From positions 1 through 49,494 of the forward strand of contig QHSU01000093.1 in assembly GCA_003220535.1 (NCBI GenBank): DNA of 49,494 nucleotides. The letters are read 5' to 3'. Origin of the DNA: Candidatus Rokuibacteriota bacterium (GTDB lineage: Bacteria > Methylomirabilota > Methylomirabilia > Rokubacteriales > CSP1-6). Of the stretch, positions 40,434 through 47,442 are shown piece by piece (position 1 is the first letter of the stretch; the number at the start of each line of letters is the position of its first letter). The notes beneath the pieces are model-generated. The model was not told the origin of the DNA, did not search any database, and saw nothing but the letters and a program-made list of their open reading frames with translations. The translations under genes were made by a program, and so were the position numbers.

Positions 40434-40793
40434 TCAGTGCGCCCGGATGTTGGTGCCGAACTCCGTCGGGCCGCCGACCGCCGTCGGCGTGGGGCCACTG
40501 GCCGCGTCGGGCTCGGCGCGCTCGACGCTGTTGATCATGACTCGGTCCCCGTCCGTGGTGAAGTCGACCTTCACCCACTCGCCTTCGCTGAGACCCCGGA
40601 GCAGTTGGGGGTCGGTCGCGCGCAGCTCGGTGCCATCGGCGAGCTGGATCAGGTTGACCGCATGATCGATGAATCGCACCTGGCCGACCTTGACGCCGGC
40701 ATAGTCGCCGCTGGGCCCGTCGGCCAGCGCGCTTCCCACGAACACGACGGTGCCGAGCGCCATGGCTGCTGTGAGGACGTGATATCCGCGCAT
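40434..40793 (-). CDS. Small periplasmic protein (DUF1344-like)
   Basis: A 119-residue exported protein with a Sec signal peptide (MRGYHVLTAAMALGTVVFVG, cleavage after ALA at about residue 24) and a small beta domain: YAGVKVGQVRFIDHAVNLIQ, LADGTELRATDPQLLRGLSE and GEWVKVDFTTDG. The pattern 'G.V..ID.....I.L.DG....' is that of DUF1344-type proteins. AAGGAG sits 6-7 bases before the ATG. It is the first gene of the leftward operon, 64 bases from the response regulator start, so it may be an envelope-stress accessory or sensor partner, which is inference only. Confidence 0.75.
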   Translation of the reverse strand: MRGYHVLTAAMALGTVVFVGSALADGPSGDYAGVKVGQVRFIDHAVNLIQLADGTELRATDPQLLRGLSEGEWVKVDFTTDGDRVMINSVERAEPDAASGPTPTAVGGPTEFGTNIRAH

Positions 40794-41326
40794 GTGAGTC
40801 TCCTTGGTTGTTCGTTGCGCCTCGGCCGAAGGGTCTGTCCGCGACGGCCCGCGGCGCGCGCCACCGTACGTTCGAAGCTTCGGTGATCACCGTACTGGTG
40901 ATCGGTGGTCAGCGCGACTGGAGGGCGCGAACAACCGGCGGGCCGCGAGACTCGCGGGCGCGGAGCCGGAGCCTGGAGGGGGAAGAGGTCTCGTCGTCGA
41001 CGAGCCCGCAGGCGAAGTCGATGCGACGCGCAGAGGTCAGCGCTCCGGCGCTGACGGCGTCGACGGTCGGCGGCCAAAGGCCGAGACCATCGTGGCGATC
41101 GTCCTCGCCCGCCGGGTCGCTCCGCCACGCTTGACCGATCACCTCGGGCTCGGCGAGCAGCCCGAGTCCCTGGAACATGCCGACCAGCGCGAGCGTGATC
41201 AATCCCGTCAGCACGAGCCCACCGTACTCCCCCCACGAGGTCGGCTCAAGCGATTGCGCCCCTGGCTCGAGTGCAGGCCGCACGCCTTGACCACGGTTCC
41301 CCGGGCGTGATACTTCTCCGCCCGAG
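40794..41326. other. Intergenic region upstream of the efflux operon and the ModE-like gene
   Basis: About 530 bases between divergent genes, so it should contain both promoters. Direct repeats GGTGATC occur at 40882-40888 and 40897-40903 within a palindrome-rich stretch about 90-110 bases upstream of the operon's first gene, a possible operator. A minus-strand frame (40909-41283, GTG start) encodes one hydrophobic segment GLVLTGLITLALVGMFQGLG, but the rest is low in complexity and there is no ribosome-binding site, so it is not called as a gene. Confidence 0.4.
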
Positions 41327-41758
41327 ATGCACGGTCGAGAATATCGGCTCGCGGTCCGTCATAAAGTATGGCTCGACGCCGGGGGGCGCTTCGCCGTCGG
41401 CGACGGTGGGACGGAGCTCCTGCGCGCCATCGAGACGACCGGGTCAGTCCGCGCGGCCGCCCGGCACGTCGGCTGGTCGTATCGCCATGCGCTCGCGTAC
41501 CTCGACAATGCAGAGCGCGCGCTCCGACATCCGCTGGTCGAGCGAACGCGCGGCGGCCACGAGCGCGGTGGCGCGCGCTTGAATGCCGAGGGGCGCGATT
41601 TCCTGCGGCGCTATTCGCGGCTCAGACGACGGATCCAGACGGTGGTGCTCGAGCTCGCCCGTGTCGCGTTCTCGGACGCCCGGTGGTCCCCGACGCACGC
41701 ATTGCGGAGTCGCCGCCGGCTCGGCGGGCATGCGGGGACCCGCGCGTCACGCTCGTGA
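41327..41758 (+). CDS. ModE-type winged-helix regulator (DNA-binding domain only)
   Basis: A 143-residue protein matching the N-terminal DNA-binding domain of the molybdate regulator ModE: TELLRAIETTGSVRAAARHV, GWSYRHALAYLDNAERAL, HPLVERTRGGHERGGARLNA and EGRDFLRRY. The LysR-like winged helix is complete, but no C-terminal molybdate-binding (MOP) domains follow; the tail is Arg-rich. Such short ModE-like proteins may sense the oxyanion indirectly or bind DNA constitutively. It lies 65 bases upstream of tupA, same strand, which fits control of tungstate/molybdate uptake. Confidence 0.85.
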   Translation: MHGREYRLAVRHKVWLDAGGRFAVGDGGTELLRAIETTGSVRAAARHVGWSYRHALAYLDNAERALRHPLVERTRGGHERGGARLNAEGRDFLRRYSRLRRRIQTVVLELARVAFSDARWSPTHALRSRRRLGGHAGTRASRS

Positions 41759-41823
41759 CCGTTCCCTTGATGACGGTCCGAGCGCACGTCATGGTCGCTC
41801 GGCCGGAGCGCTGAGGAGGCTCG

Positions 41824-42663
41824 ATGCGACGAGGACTCATCGCGGCGCTCGCCCTGGCGACGATTCTGCCGCTCCCCGCCGGGGCGCAGCGCGCGCCGGT
41901 CATCCTGTCGACGACGACGAGCACCCAGGATTCGGGGCTGCTCGACGTGTTGGTCCCGCTGTTCGAGCGCCAGACGGGCTACGCCGTCAAGACGATCGCG
42001 GTGGGCACCGGGCAGGCCCTGGTCGTGGCGGCGCGCGGCGAGGCCGACGTCGTGCTCGCGCACGCACCGGAGCTCGAGAAGAAATACGTCGCGGACGGCA
42101 AGATGCTCAACCGCCGGATCGTGATGTACAACGACTTCGTCGTCATCGGGCCGGCCGACGACCCGGCGAAGATCAAGGGCACCAAGAGGGCGGCGGACGC
42201 GATGAAGGCCATCGCCGCGAGCGGCGCGCGCTTCGTCTCCCGCGGCGACAACTCGGGCACGCACCTGCTCGAGAAGCGACTCTGGAAGCTCGCGGGCGTG
42301 GACCCGGCCGGCGGGTGGTACATCGAGGCCGGTCAGGGTATGGGCGCGACCCTCGGCATCGCCGACGACCGGAAGGCCTACACGCTGACCGATCGCGGGA
42401 CCTTCCTCGCGTTGCAGAAGCGTGTGCGCCTGCCGATCCTGCTCGAGGGCGACCGGCCGCTCCTGAACGTCTACTCGGTCATGGAGGTCAATCCGAACAA
42501 CGGTCCCCGGGTCAACGCCGCCGGCGGCGGCGCCTTCGCCGCCTTCATGGTGTCGGCCGACGTTCAGAAGATCATCAAGACGTTCGGCGTCGACAAGTAC
42601 GGCCAGGCCCTCTTCGTGCCCCTCGCCGGGATGAAAGAAGACGAGGTCGGCGGCAAAGAGTAG
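41824..42663 (+). CDS. tupA: Tungstate ABC transporter substrate-binding protein (TupA)
   Basis: A 279-residue periplasmic protein: Sec signal peptide (MRRGLIAALALATILPLPAG, ending GAQ), then the TupA oxyanion-binding signature ILSTTTSTQDSGLLDVLVPL, the GTGQALVVAARGEADVVLAH segment and RFVSRGDNSGTHLLEKRLW, with YNDFVVIGP as expected. GAGG is close upstream of the ATG. It binds tungstate (or molybdate) for the TupBC importer that supplies tungstopterin or molybdopterin enzymes. TupB and TupC are not adjacent: a convergent gene begins three bases after the stop, so the permease and ATPase must be elsewhere or have been lost. Confidence 0.93.
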   Translation: MRRGLIAALALATILPLPAGAQRAPVILSTTTSTQDSGLLDVLVPLFERQTGYAVKTIAVGTGQALVVAARGEADVVLAHAPELEKKYVADGKMLNRRIVMYNDFVVIGPADDPAKIKGTKRAADAMKAIAASGARFVSRGDNSGTHLLEKRLWKLAGVDPAGGWYIEAGQGMGATLGIADDRKAYTLTDRGTFLALQKRVRLPILLEGDRPLLNVYSVMEVNPNNGPRVNAAGGGAFAAFMVSADVQKIIKTFGVDKYGQALFVPLAGMKEDEVGGKE

Positions 42664-42666
42664 CCC

Positions 42667-43992
42667 TTAGCTCCGCTCGAAGGCCCGCTTGATCTCGGTC
42701 TCGGCCCAGAGGATCGCTTCCCTCGGCTTCTCCGCGTTCGTGACCACCCGCGCGAACATGTTGGGGATGATGTAACTGTTCGTGATGAGCTGGATCCGCT
42801 CGTCGGGCGGCGCGGGCCAGCCGTACAGATGCGAGTACCGCGCGGCGGGCTTGAGTGGCTTGTATTTCTTGTCCACGTCCCACACCGGGTGGTTCTCCAT
42901 GTCGCGCCAGGTCGGATGGTTGTAGTTGTCGCCCGACATGATCCATTCGTGGTACTGCGCGGGCTCGAAGAACCACTTGAGAAAGTCCTTGGCGGCGTCC
43001 ACGTTCTTGCTGAACTTCCAGATCCCCAGGCTTCGCGGGACACCGACGCTGTGCCGCCCGGCCGGTCCTGCCGGCGACGGGTGAAAGCCGGTGAGCTCGG
43101 CGACCGGCAGCTTCTGTTCTTTCGCGACGACGTAGTGGCTGATCGGGTTGTGGATCCACGAGCCCTTGCCCGAGTTCAGCCACTGGTTGTTCGAGGCGTT
43201 GTCCCACGAGAGCACGGCCGGGTCCATGGCGTCGTTGTACAGGGCCTGCACGTAGTCGACGGCGGTCTCCGTCGCCTTGGAGTTGATGGCGATCGTCTTG
43301 CCGTCCTCCGCGACGTCCTTGGCGCCGTAGCACCAGAGGATCGAGTAGAGCGTCGAGACCGAGTCAGTGGTCTGGCTGATGGCGAATCCCACGGGGTTAC
43401 CGAGCTTCTTCAGCTTGCGCCCGGCGCGGAGCAGATCCTCCCAGGTGTCGGGCTCTCGCTCGCCGACCTTCTCGAACAGGTCGATCCGGTGGCTTCCCGG
43501 GAACGAGGTGAACAGATAGGGAATGCCGAGCCATTGCCCCTTGACGTAAGCATGCTCCTTGGCGAACACATACCAATCGCCGTGCTTCCGGGACAGGTCG
43601 TTGCAGATGTCGGAGACGTCCACTAGCCCTGGCTGGAAGAGCCACGGGTAGTGCATCTCGAGGCTCATGATGTCGTGGCCCGACTTGCTCATGAGCTCGG
43701 CCGACAGCTTGGCCGGCATCTGCACGCTCTGCACGTGGTCGATGCGCACGGTGACCCCGGAGAGCTTCGTGTAGCGCTTGGCGAGCTCGGCCAGCTTCGC
43801 GTCCGAGGTGGGCGCGTAGTTCACGGCGGTCAGGAGGTTCAGCTCCCTCGCCGCCCAGCTCGCCGGTGCTCGACCGGCCGCCAGGACGCCGGCGACCCCC
43901 GCGAGAGTCCGCCCGCTGGTCCTGAGGAACGCGCGTCGCCCGACATCGTCACGGTGAGCTCTGAGAGTGCGGCGTGACTTCGTCCCGATCAT
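42667..43992 (-). CDS. Family 1 extracellular solute-binding protein, Tat-exported
   Basis: A 441-residue binding protein of the SBP_bac_1 (sugar/polyol-type) family. A twin-arginine signal (GRRAFLRTSGRTLAGVAGVL) precedes the two-lobe domain: YTKLSGVTVRIDHVQSVQM, DIMSLEMHYPWLFQPGLVDV, GIPYLFTSFPGSHRIDLFEK and EREPDTWEDLLRAGRKLKKL. GGGAGG stands before the ATG at 43992. No membrane components are adjacent, so the transporter partner is unknown. It converges with tupA, leaving only three bases between the two stop codons. Ligand class by family would be a sugar or related compound, but this is not certain. Confidence 0.93.
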   Translation of the reverse strand: MIGTKSRRTLRAHRDDVGRRAFLRTSGRTLAGVAGVLAAGRAPASWAARELNLLTAVNYAPTSDAKLAELAKRYTKLSGVTVRIDHVQSVQMPAKLSAELMSKSGHDIMSLEMHYPWLFQPGLVDVSDICNDLSRKHGDWYVFAKEHAYVKGQWLGIPYLFTSFPGSHRIDLFEKVGEREPDTWEDLLRAGRKLKKLGNPVGFAISQTTDSVSTLYSILWCYGAKDVAEDGKTIAINSKATETAVDYVQALYNDAMDPAVLSWDNASNNQWLNSGKGSWIHNPISHYVVAKEQKLPVAELTGFHPSPAGPAGRHSVGVPRSLGIWKFSKNVDAAKDFLKWFFEPAQYHEWIMSGDNYNHPTWRDMENHPVWDVDKKYKPLKPAARYSHLYGWPAPPDERIQLITNSYIIPNMFARVVTNAEKPREAILWAETEIKRAFERS

Positions 43993-44109
43993 GGCCTACC
44001 TCCCGCCGGGGACTCTATGGTGGCGCTCTGCGGCTGTCAATCGCGGAAGGAAGCGGACGCACGCGGGGCCTTGCTCGCCCTTGACCGACGCGACGCTACG
44101 CGTCGGTGG

Positions 44110-44289
44110 TCAGTGCGCCTGGCTCAGATCGCCGGGCTCGAGGTAGGAGATCTCCAGATCGATCGCGGTCCGGATGTCGTCCAGCCGTGAGACCAATTCC
44201 GGATATCCCGCCGCCACGAGGTCGGCCTCGACCTGACACAGGTGTGCAGCAGCCCCGATGAGCCGCCGGAATCGAAACAGGTCGGTCAT
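44110..44289 (-). CDS. Small hypothetical helical protein
   Basis: A 59-residue protein starting MTDLFRFRRLIGAAAHLCQV and ending in an acidic tail (SRLDDIRTAIDLEISYLEPG). It looks like a two-helix soluble peptide. Upstream in-frame codons are low-complexity, so the ATG at 44289 is preferred, though no ribosome-binding site is clear. Unknown function; possibly not expressed. Confidence 0.45.
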   Translation of the reverse strand: MTDLFRFRRLIGAAAHLCQVEADLVAAGYPELVSRLDDIRTAIDLEISYLEPGDLSQAH

Positions 44290-44540
44290 GACGGACCGCG
44301 CGGCAAGACGCGTGCCGATCGGTAACCTCTTATTGTTCTTGAGATCGCCAGTTATGGCGTCCGTGGTTCCGTGTCGGCTCGGCGGCGCAGCCGCGCGGAC
44401 AGCGTCACCTGCTCGACAGGGGCCCACGAATGCGGCGGGAGCGCCGGTGCCGCGCTCGCCGAGCGCGGCCGGGGCCGCAGCCACGCCGCCCGCGTCGCGG
44501 GCCAATGCTAGGATGAGCGACCATCCGGAGGCCGGGAGCG

Positions 44541-45185
44541 ATGCGTCGGGACTTCGGCTTCACGCCACGTGAGTGGAGCGCGCTGCGTGCGCTCGGGACG
44601 CCCTTCGGGATTCAGCGAACGCTCGAGGCGATGCCGTACCACGTCGCCACGACCGCCTGGGCACCCCGGCGCGTGCTGCGCGAAGGGACCGCGCACTGTC
44701 TCGAGGGCGCGATCTTCGCGGCGGCCGCCCTCCGCGTGCTCGGCCACGCCCCGATGGTCCTCGACCTGGAAGCCGTCCAGGACACCGATCACGTCATCGC
44801 CGTGTACCGGCGTCGCGGCCACTGGGGCGCCATCGCGAAGTCGAACTTCTCGGGGCTGCGCTATCGCGAGCCGGTCTACCGGAGCGTGCGGGAGTTGGTG
44901 ATGAGCTACTTCGAGAGCTACATCAACCTGCGCGGCGAGCGCACGCTGCGCGCCTATTCCGGTCCCATCGACCTGGCGCGCTTCGACAGGACGCACCCGG
45001 GCTGGATGACGTCCGAGGACGACCTCTGGTGGATTCCCGAGCACCTGCTCCGCGTTTCCCATACGCGGATTCTCACGGCCGCCATGACGCGACACTTGTC
45101 ACGGGTCGATCGCCGCTCGCTCGACGCGGGGCTCGTTGGATACCGCGAGCCCTTAGGGCTCAGGGATCGGTGGACGGAGGCGTGA
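44541..45185 (+). CDS. Transglutaminase-like (papain-fold) hypothetical protein
   Basis: A 214-residue protein with GGGAG before the ATG. It contains a Cys at the start of a hydrophobic helix (EGTAHCLEGAIFAAAALRVL) and a His in a following strand (VQDTDHVIAVYRRRGHWGAI) plus AKSNFSGLRYREPVYRSVRE, the Cys...His order of transglutaminase/papain-type folds. No signal peptide. The C-terminal half (LVMSYFESYINLRGERTLRA; DDLWWIPEHLLR) is probably specific to its own family. It could be a cysteine peptidase, amidase or acyltransferase, or a non-catalytic relative. Its 3' end overlaps the opposite-strand gene by 26 bases. Confidence 0.7.
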   Translation: MRRDFGFTPREWSALRALGTPFGIQRTLEAMPYHVATTAWAPRRVLREGTAHCLEGAIFAAAALRVLGHAPMVLDLEAVQDTDHVIAVYRRRGHWGAIAKSNFSGLRYREPVYRSVRELVMSYFESYINLRGERTLRAYSGPIDLARFDRTHPGWMTSEDDLWWIPEHLLRVSHTRILTAAMTRHLSRVDRRSLDAGLVGYREPLGLRDRWTEA

Positions 45186-45465
45186 CCCCTTCGGAGGGCA
45201 GGAGGGCGGCCTCCTCGACGCAGACCGTCGTGGAGTCGTCGCGCCAGATGATCGCCCAGCCCAGGGAGCGCAGGCGCTCGTCGACGAGGGACTGCCGACG
45301 GTCGGCCTGCCGGCGCTCCGGACTCGGGGAGACCTCGAGCAGGCGCCGATCGCCGATCCGCCGGTCGACGATGACGACCACCTCGGCGTTGTCGGCGAAC
45401 TCTCGCCGCAGGTAGTCCTGGAGCTTGGGCCGGTGACGGGACACGATGAACACGAGTTGGGCCAT
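45160..45465 (-). CDS. Hypothetical protein with DRR motifs
   Basis: A 101-residue protein beginning MAQLVFIVSRHRPKLQDYLR, with VVVIVDRRIGDRRLLEV and PERRQADRRQSLVDERLRSL. Repeated '(D/E)RR..(D)RR' stretches after a hydrophobic strand are typical of a small uncharacterised bacterial family. The ATG at 45465 is preferred because sequence further upstream is shadow-like. Soluble, no known domain; the Arg clusters could contact nucleic acid or a nucleotide, but nothing more can be said. Confidence 0.6.
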   Translation of the reverse strand: MAQLVFIVSRHRPKLQDYLRREFADNAEVVVIVDRRIGDRRLLEVSPSPERRQADRRQSLVDERLRSLGWAIIWRDDSTTVCVEEAALLPSEGVTPPSTDP

Positions 45466-45563
45466 GGGACGTAGAAAATCGTAGCGTCCCGGTCTCCGTG
45501 GGTCAAGGCCGACCTCTGGCGCGGGGATTGATTTGTCGACGAGCCTTACGGTATAAGGCGTTT

Positions 45564-47135
45564 GTGATCCGTGTCCTTCCGGGACTCGCGCTCGCTTCAT
45601 TCGCACTGATCCTGATTTCCGGCTCCAGCGCGCTCGCCCAGACCACCGAGGCCGACGTCTACGTGGCCCAGGCGATCCTCGACTTCGACGACAAGCGGTA
45701 CGACGCGGCGCTCGAGAACCTGCGTCGTGCCCTCGAGCGCGAACCCGACCATCTCGAGGCGCTCTACTACACCGGCGCCGTCTACGCGGCGCAGCAGCGC
45801 CCCGACCTGGCCACGCCGTTCCTGGAGCGTGCCCGGGCAAAGGCTCCGAAGGACACGTCGATCGGCTTCCAGCTCGGCCTCGTCTATTTCGCCCAGCAGC
45901 AGTACGACAAGGCCGAGCCGATCCTGGAAGAGGTGTACCGAACCGCCCCCGACCTCGACGGCCTCGGCTACTACGTCGGATTCCTTCGGTACCGGAAGAA
46001 GGATTACCGGGGCGCGCTCAGCGCGTTCCGCGGGGGCCGATCGAGCGATCCGGAGATCCAGCAGCTCACGCGCTTCTACACCGGCCTGGCGCTCGGCGTC
46101 CTCGGCTTACCCGGCCAGGCGGCGGCGGAGGTCGAGCAGGCGCTCCGTCTGGCGCCGGGCTCGCAGCTGACGGGACCGGCCGAGCGGCTTCGCGACACGA
46201 TCGTGGCGGCGCGGGACAAGGAGCGCCGGTTCTCGCTCGAGGCGCGCATCGGGTTCACGTACGACGACAACGTGATCGTGCGGCCCTCCGAGAACTTCCG
46301 CGAGCCGCTGGTGGCCGAGATTCGGCGCCACAACCACGAGTCGTACGGCGAGGTGTTCGGCCTCACCGCGGGCTACGTGTGGCTGCGGACCCCGGACTGG
46401 GAGTCGTCGATCGGCTACTCGTTCTTCACGACGTACGAGAACGAGCTACCGAAGTTCAACGTCCTCAGCCATCTCTTCAACGCGAACCTCAGCTACAAGA
46501 CGTCGGTGTTCCAGCTGCCGGCGCAGGTGAGCCTGCAGTACGCGTGGGACATCCTGCACCTGGGCGGGGAAGAATTCCTCACGCGCAACACGGCGTCGCT
46601 GTCGGCGGTCCTGGTCGAGAGCGCCCGGCACTTCACCCAGGGGTTTCTGCGCTTCCAGGCGAAGGACTTTGCCGAGGTCCTGAATCCGCGGACGCTCCCG
46701 GACGAGGTCCGTGACGGTAACAACTACATGGCCGGCTTCGTGCACTTCGTCCGCTTCGAGGAGGACAAGCACTACCTCAAGGCGGGCTACCAGTTCGACT
46801 GGGACGACACCGACGGTCGCAACTACTCGTATTTCGGCAACCGGCTGACCTTCGGCGCCCAGTACACGGTGCCGTGGCAGGCGGTCCGGCTGAAGTACGA
46901 CCTCGACGTGCACCTGCGCTCCTACACGGACAAGAACACGATCCTGCCCACGTACGCGCCCGGGACCAAGTGGCGTCAGGATCAGGAGATCACGAACATC
47001 GTCCGCGCTGAGCTCCCACTGCCCCGAAACTTCACGCTCGCCGCCGAGTACCTGAGGACGCACGTGTCCTCGAACGTCGAGATCTTCGACTTCACCCGCG
47101 ACGTGGTGTCGCTGATTCTCTCCTGGTCGTATTGA
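45564..47135 (+). CDS. TPR plus outer-membrane beta-barrel protein (Slam-like architecture)
   Basis: A 523-residue exported protein from GTG at 45564: signal peptide VIRVLPGLALASFALILISG (ending ALAQ), four to five TPR units (about 25-210, for example YDAALENLRRALEREPDHLE, YDKAEPILEEVYRTAPDLDG) and a C-terminal barrel (about 235-523) of alternating aromatic strands, starting FSLEARIGFTYDDNVIV and ending VVSLILSWSY, with a terminal aromatic as in outer-membrane barrels. TPR plus barrel is the plan of Slam-type surface-protein export factors and of polysaccharide-export porins. It faces a large FecR/beta-solenoid surface-protein gene across a 300-base gap, a plausible export partner, though not shown. 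Confidence 0.8.
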   Translation: MIRVLPGLALASFALILISGSSALAQTTEADVYVAQAILDFDDKRYDAALENLRRALEREPDHLEALYYTGAVYAAQQRPDLATPFLERARAKAPKDTSIGFQLGLVYFAQQQYDKAEPILEEVYRTAPDLDGLGYYVGFLRYRKKDYRGALSAFRGGRSSDPEIQQLTRFYTGLALGVLGLPGQAAAEVEQALRLAPGSQLTGPAERLRDTIVAARDKERRFSLEARIGFTYDDNVIVRPSENFREPLVAEIRRHNHESYGEVFGLTAGYVWLRTPDWESSIGYSFFTTYENELPKFNVLSHLFNANLSYKTSVFQLPAQVSLQYAWDILHLGGEEFLTRNTASLSAVLVESARHFTQGFLRFQAKDFAEVLNPRTLPDEVRDGNNYMAGFVHFVRFEEDKHYLKAGYQFDWDDTDGRNYSYFGNRLTFGAQYTVPWQAVRLKYDLDVHLRSYTDKNTILPTYAPGTKWRQDQEITNIVRAELPLPRNFTLAAEYLRTHVSSNVEIFDFTRDVVSLILSWSY

Positions 47136-47328
47136 TTTAAATCGGGGGGAGCGATCGCCGCGGTGACCCCACGGCGTCGAGTCGGGGCGCGGCAGGCGCG
47201 CGAAATTTGATTGAACATCGGGGGGGAGCGAGTGCCGCTCCCCGCGGTGACCCACGGCGTCGGTTCCTGGCGAGGCTGGCGCGCGAATCTGGTTGAACAT
47301 CGGGGGAGCGAGCGCCGCTCCCCCGATG
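47132..47328. repeat. Three imperfect tandem repeats of ~75-80 bases
   Basis: Copy 1 (47132-47206), copy 2 (47207-47289) and a shorter copy 3 (47290-47328). Each opens TTGATT(T/G)AA or GGTTGAACATC, then CGGGGG-AGCGA, a CGCCG/CCGCTCCCC block, GGTGACCC-ACGGCGTCG and a GGC(A/T)GGCGCGCGAA end. The array begins in the stop codon of the TPR/barrel gene and lies between two convergent genes. Minus-strand frames across it all begin MFNQI but are not genes. Confidence 0.8.
47298..47328. terminator. Perfect 13-bp hairpin, probable bidirectional terminator or mRNA end
   Basis: CATCGGGGGAGCG pairs perfectly with CGCTCCCCCGATG around the loop AGCGC. It lies between convergent genes, where a shared terminator is expected. 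There is no T-run on either side, so it is not a classical intrinsic terminator; it could act as a REP-like mRNA-stabilising element. Confidence 0.55.
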
Positions 47329-47442
47329 GCCCCCCACCGAATTCCCTAGGCGTCCGGCACTCAGATCGTTGCGCCGGCCAAGCCGGCGCTCGACGTTGGT
47401 GACGACCGCGACGCGCTCGGCGCTCTCCCTGATGCTCGTCTG

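Noticed and set aside
40909..41283. 124-codon minus-strand frame with one hydrophobic segment
   Set aside because: GTG start without ribosome-binding site, low-complexity remainder, located in a probable divergent promoter region.
46446..47300. Minus-strand frame with repeated MFNQI starts through the tandem repeat
   Set aside because: It arises from the repeat unit and the antisense of the barrel gene; not a protein family.
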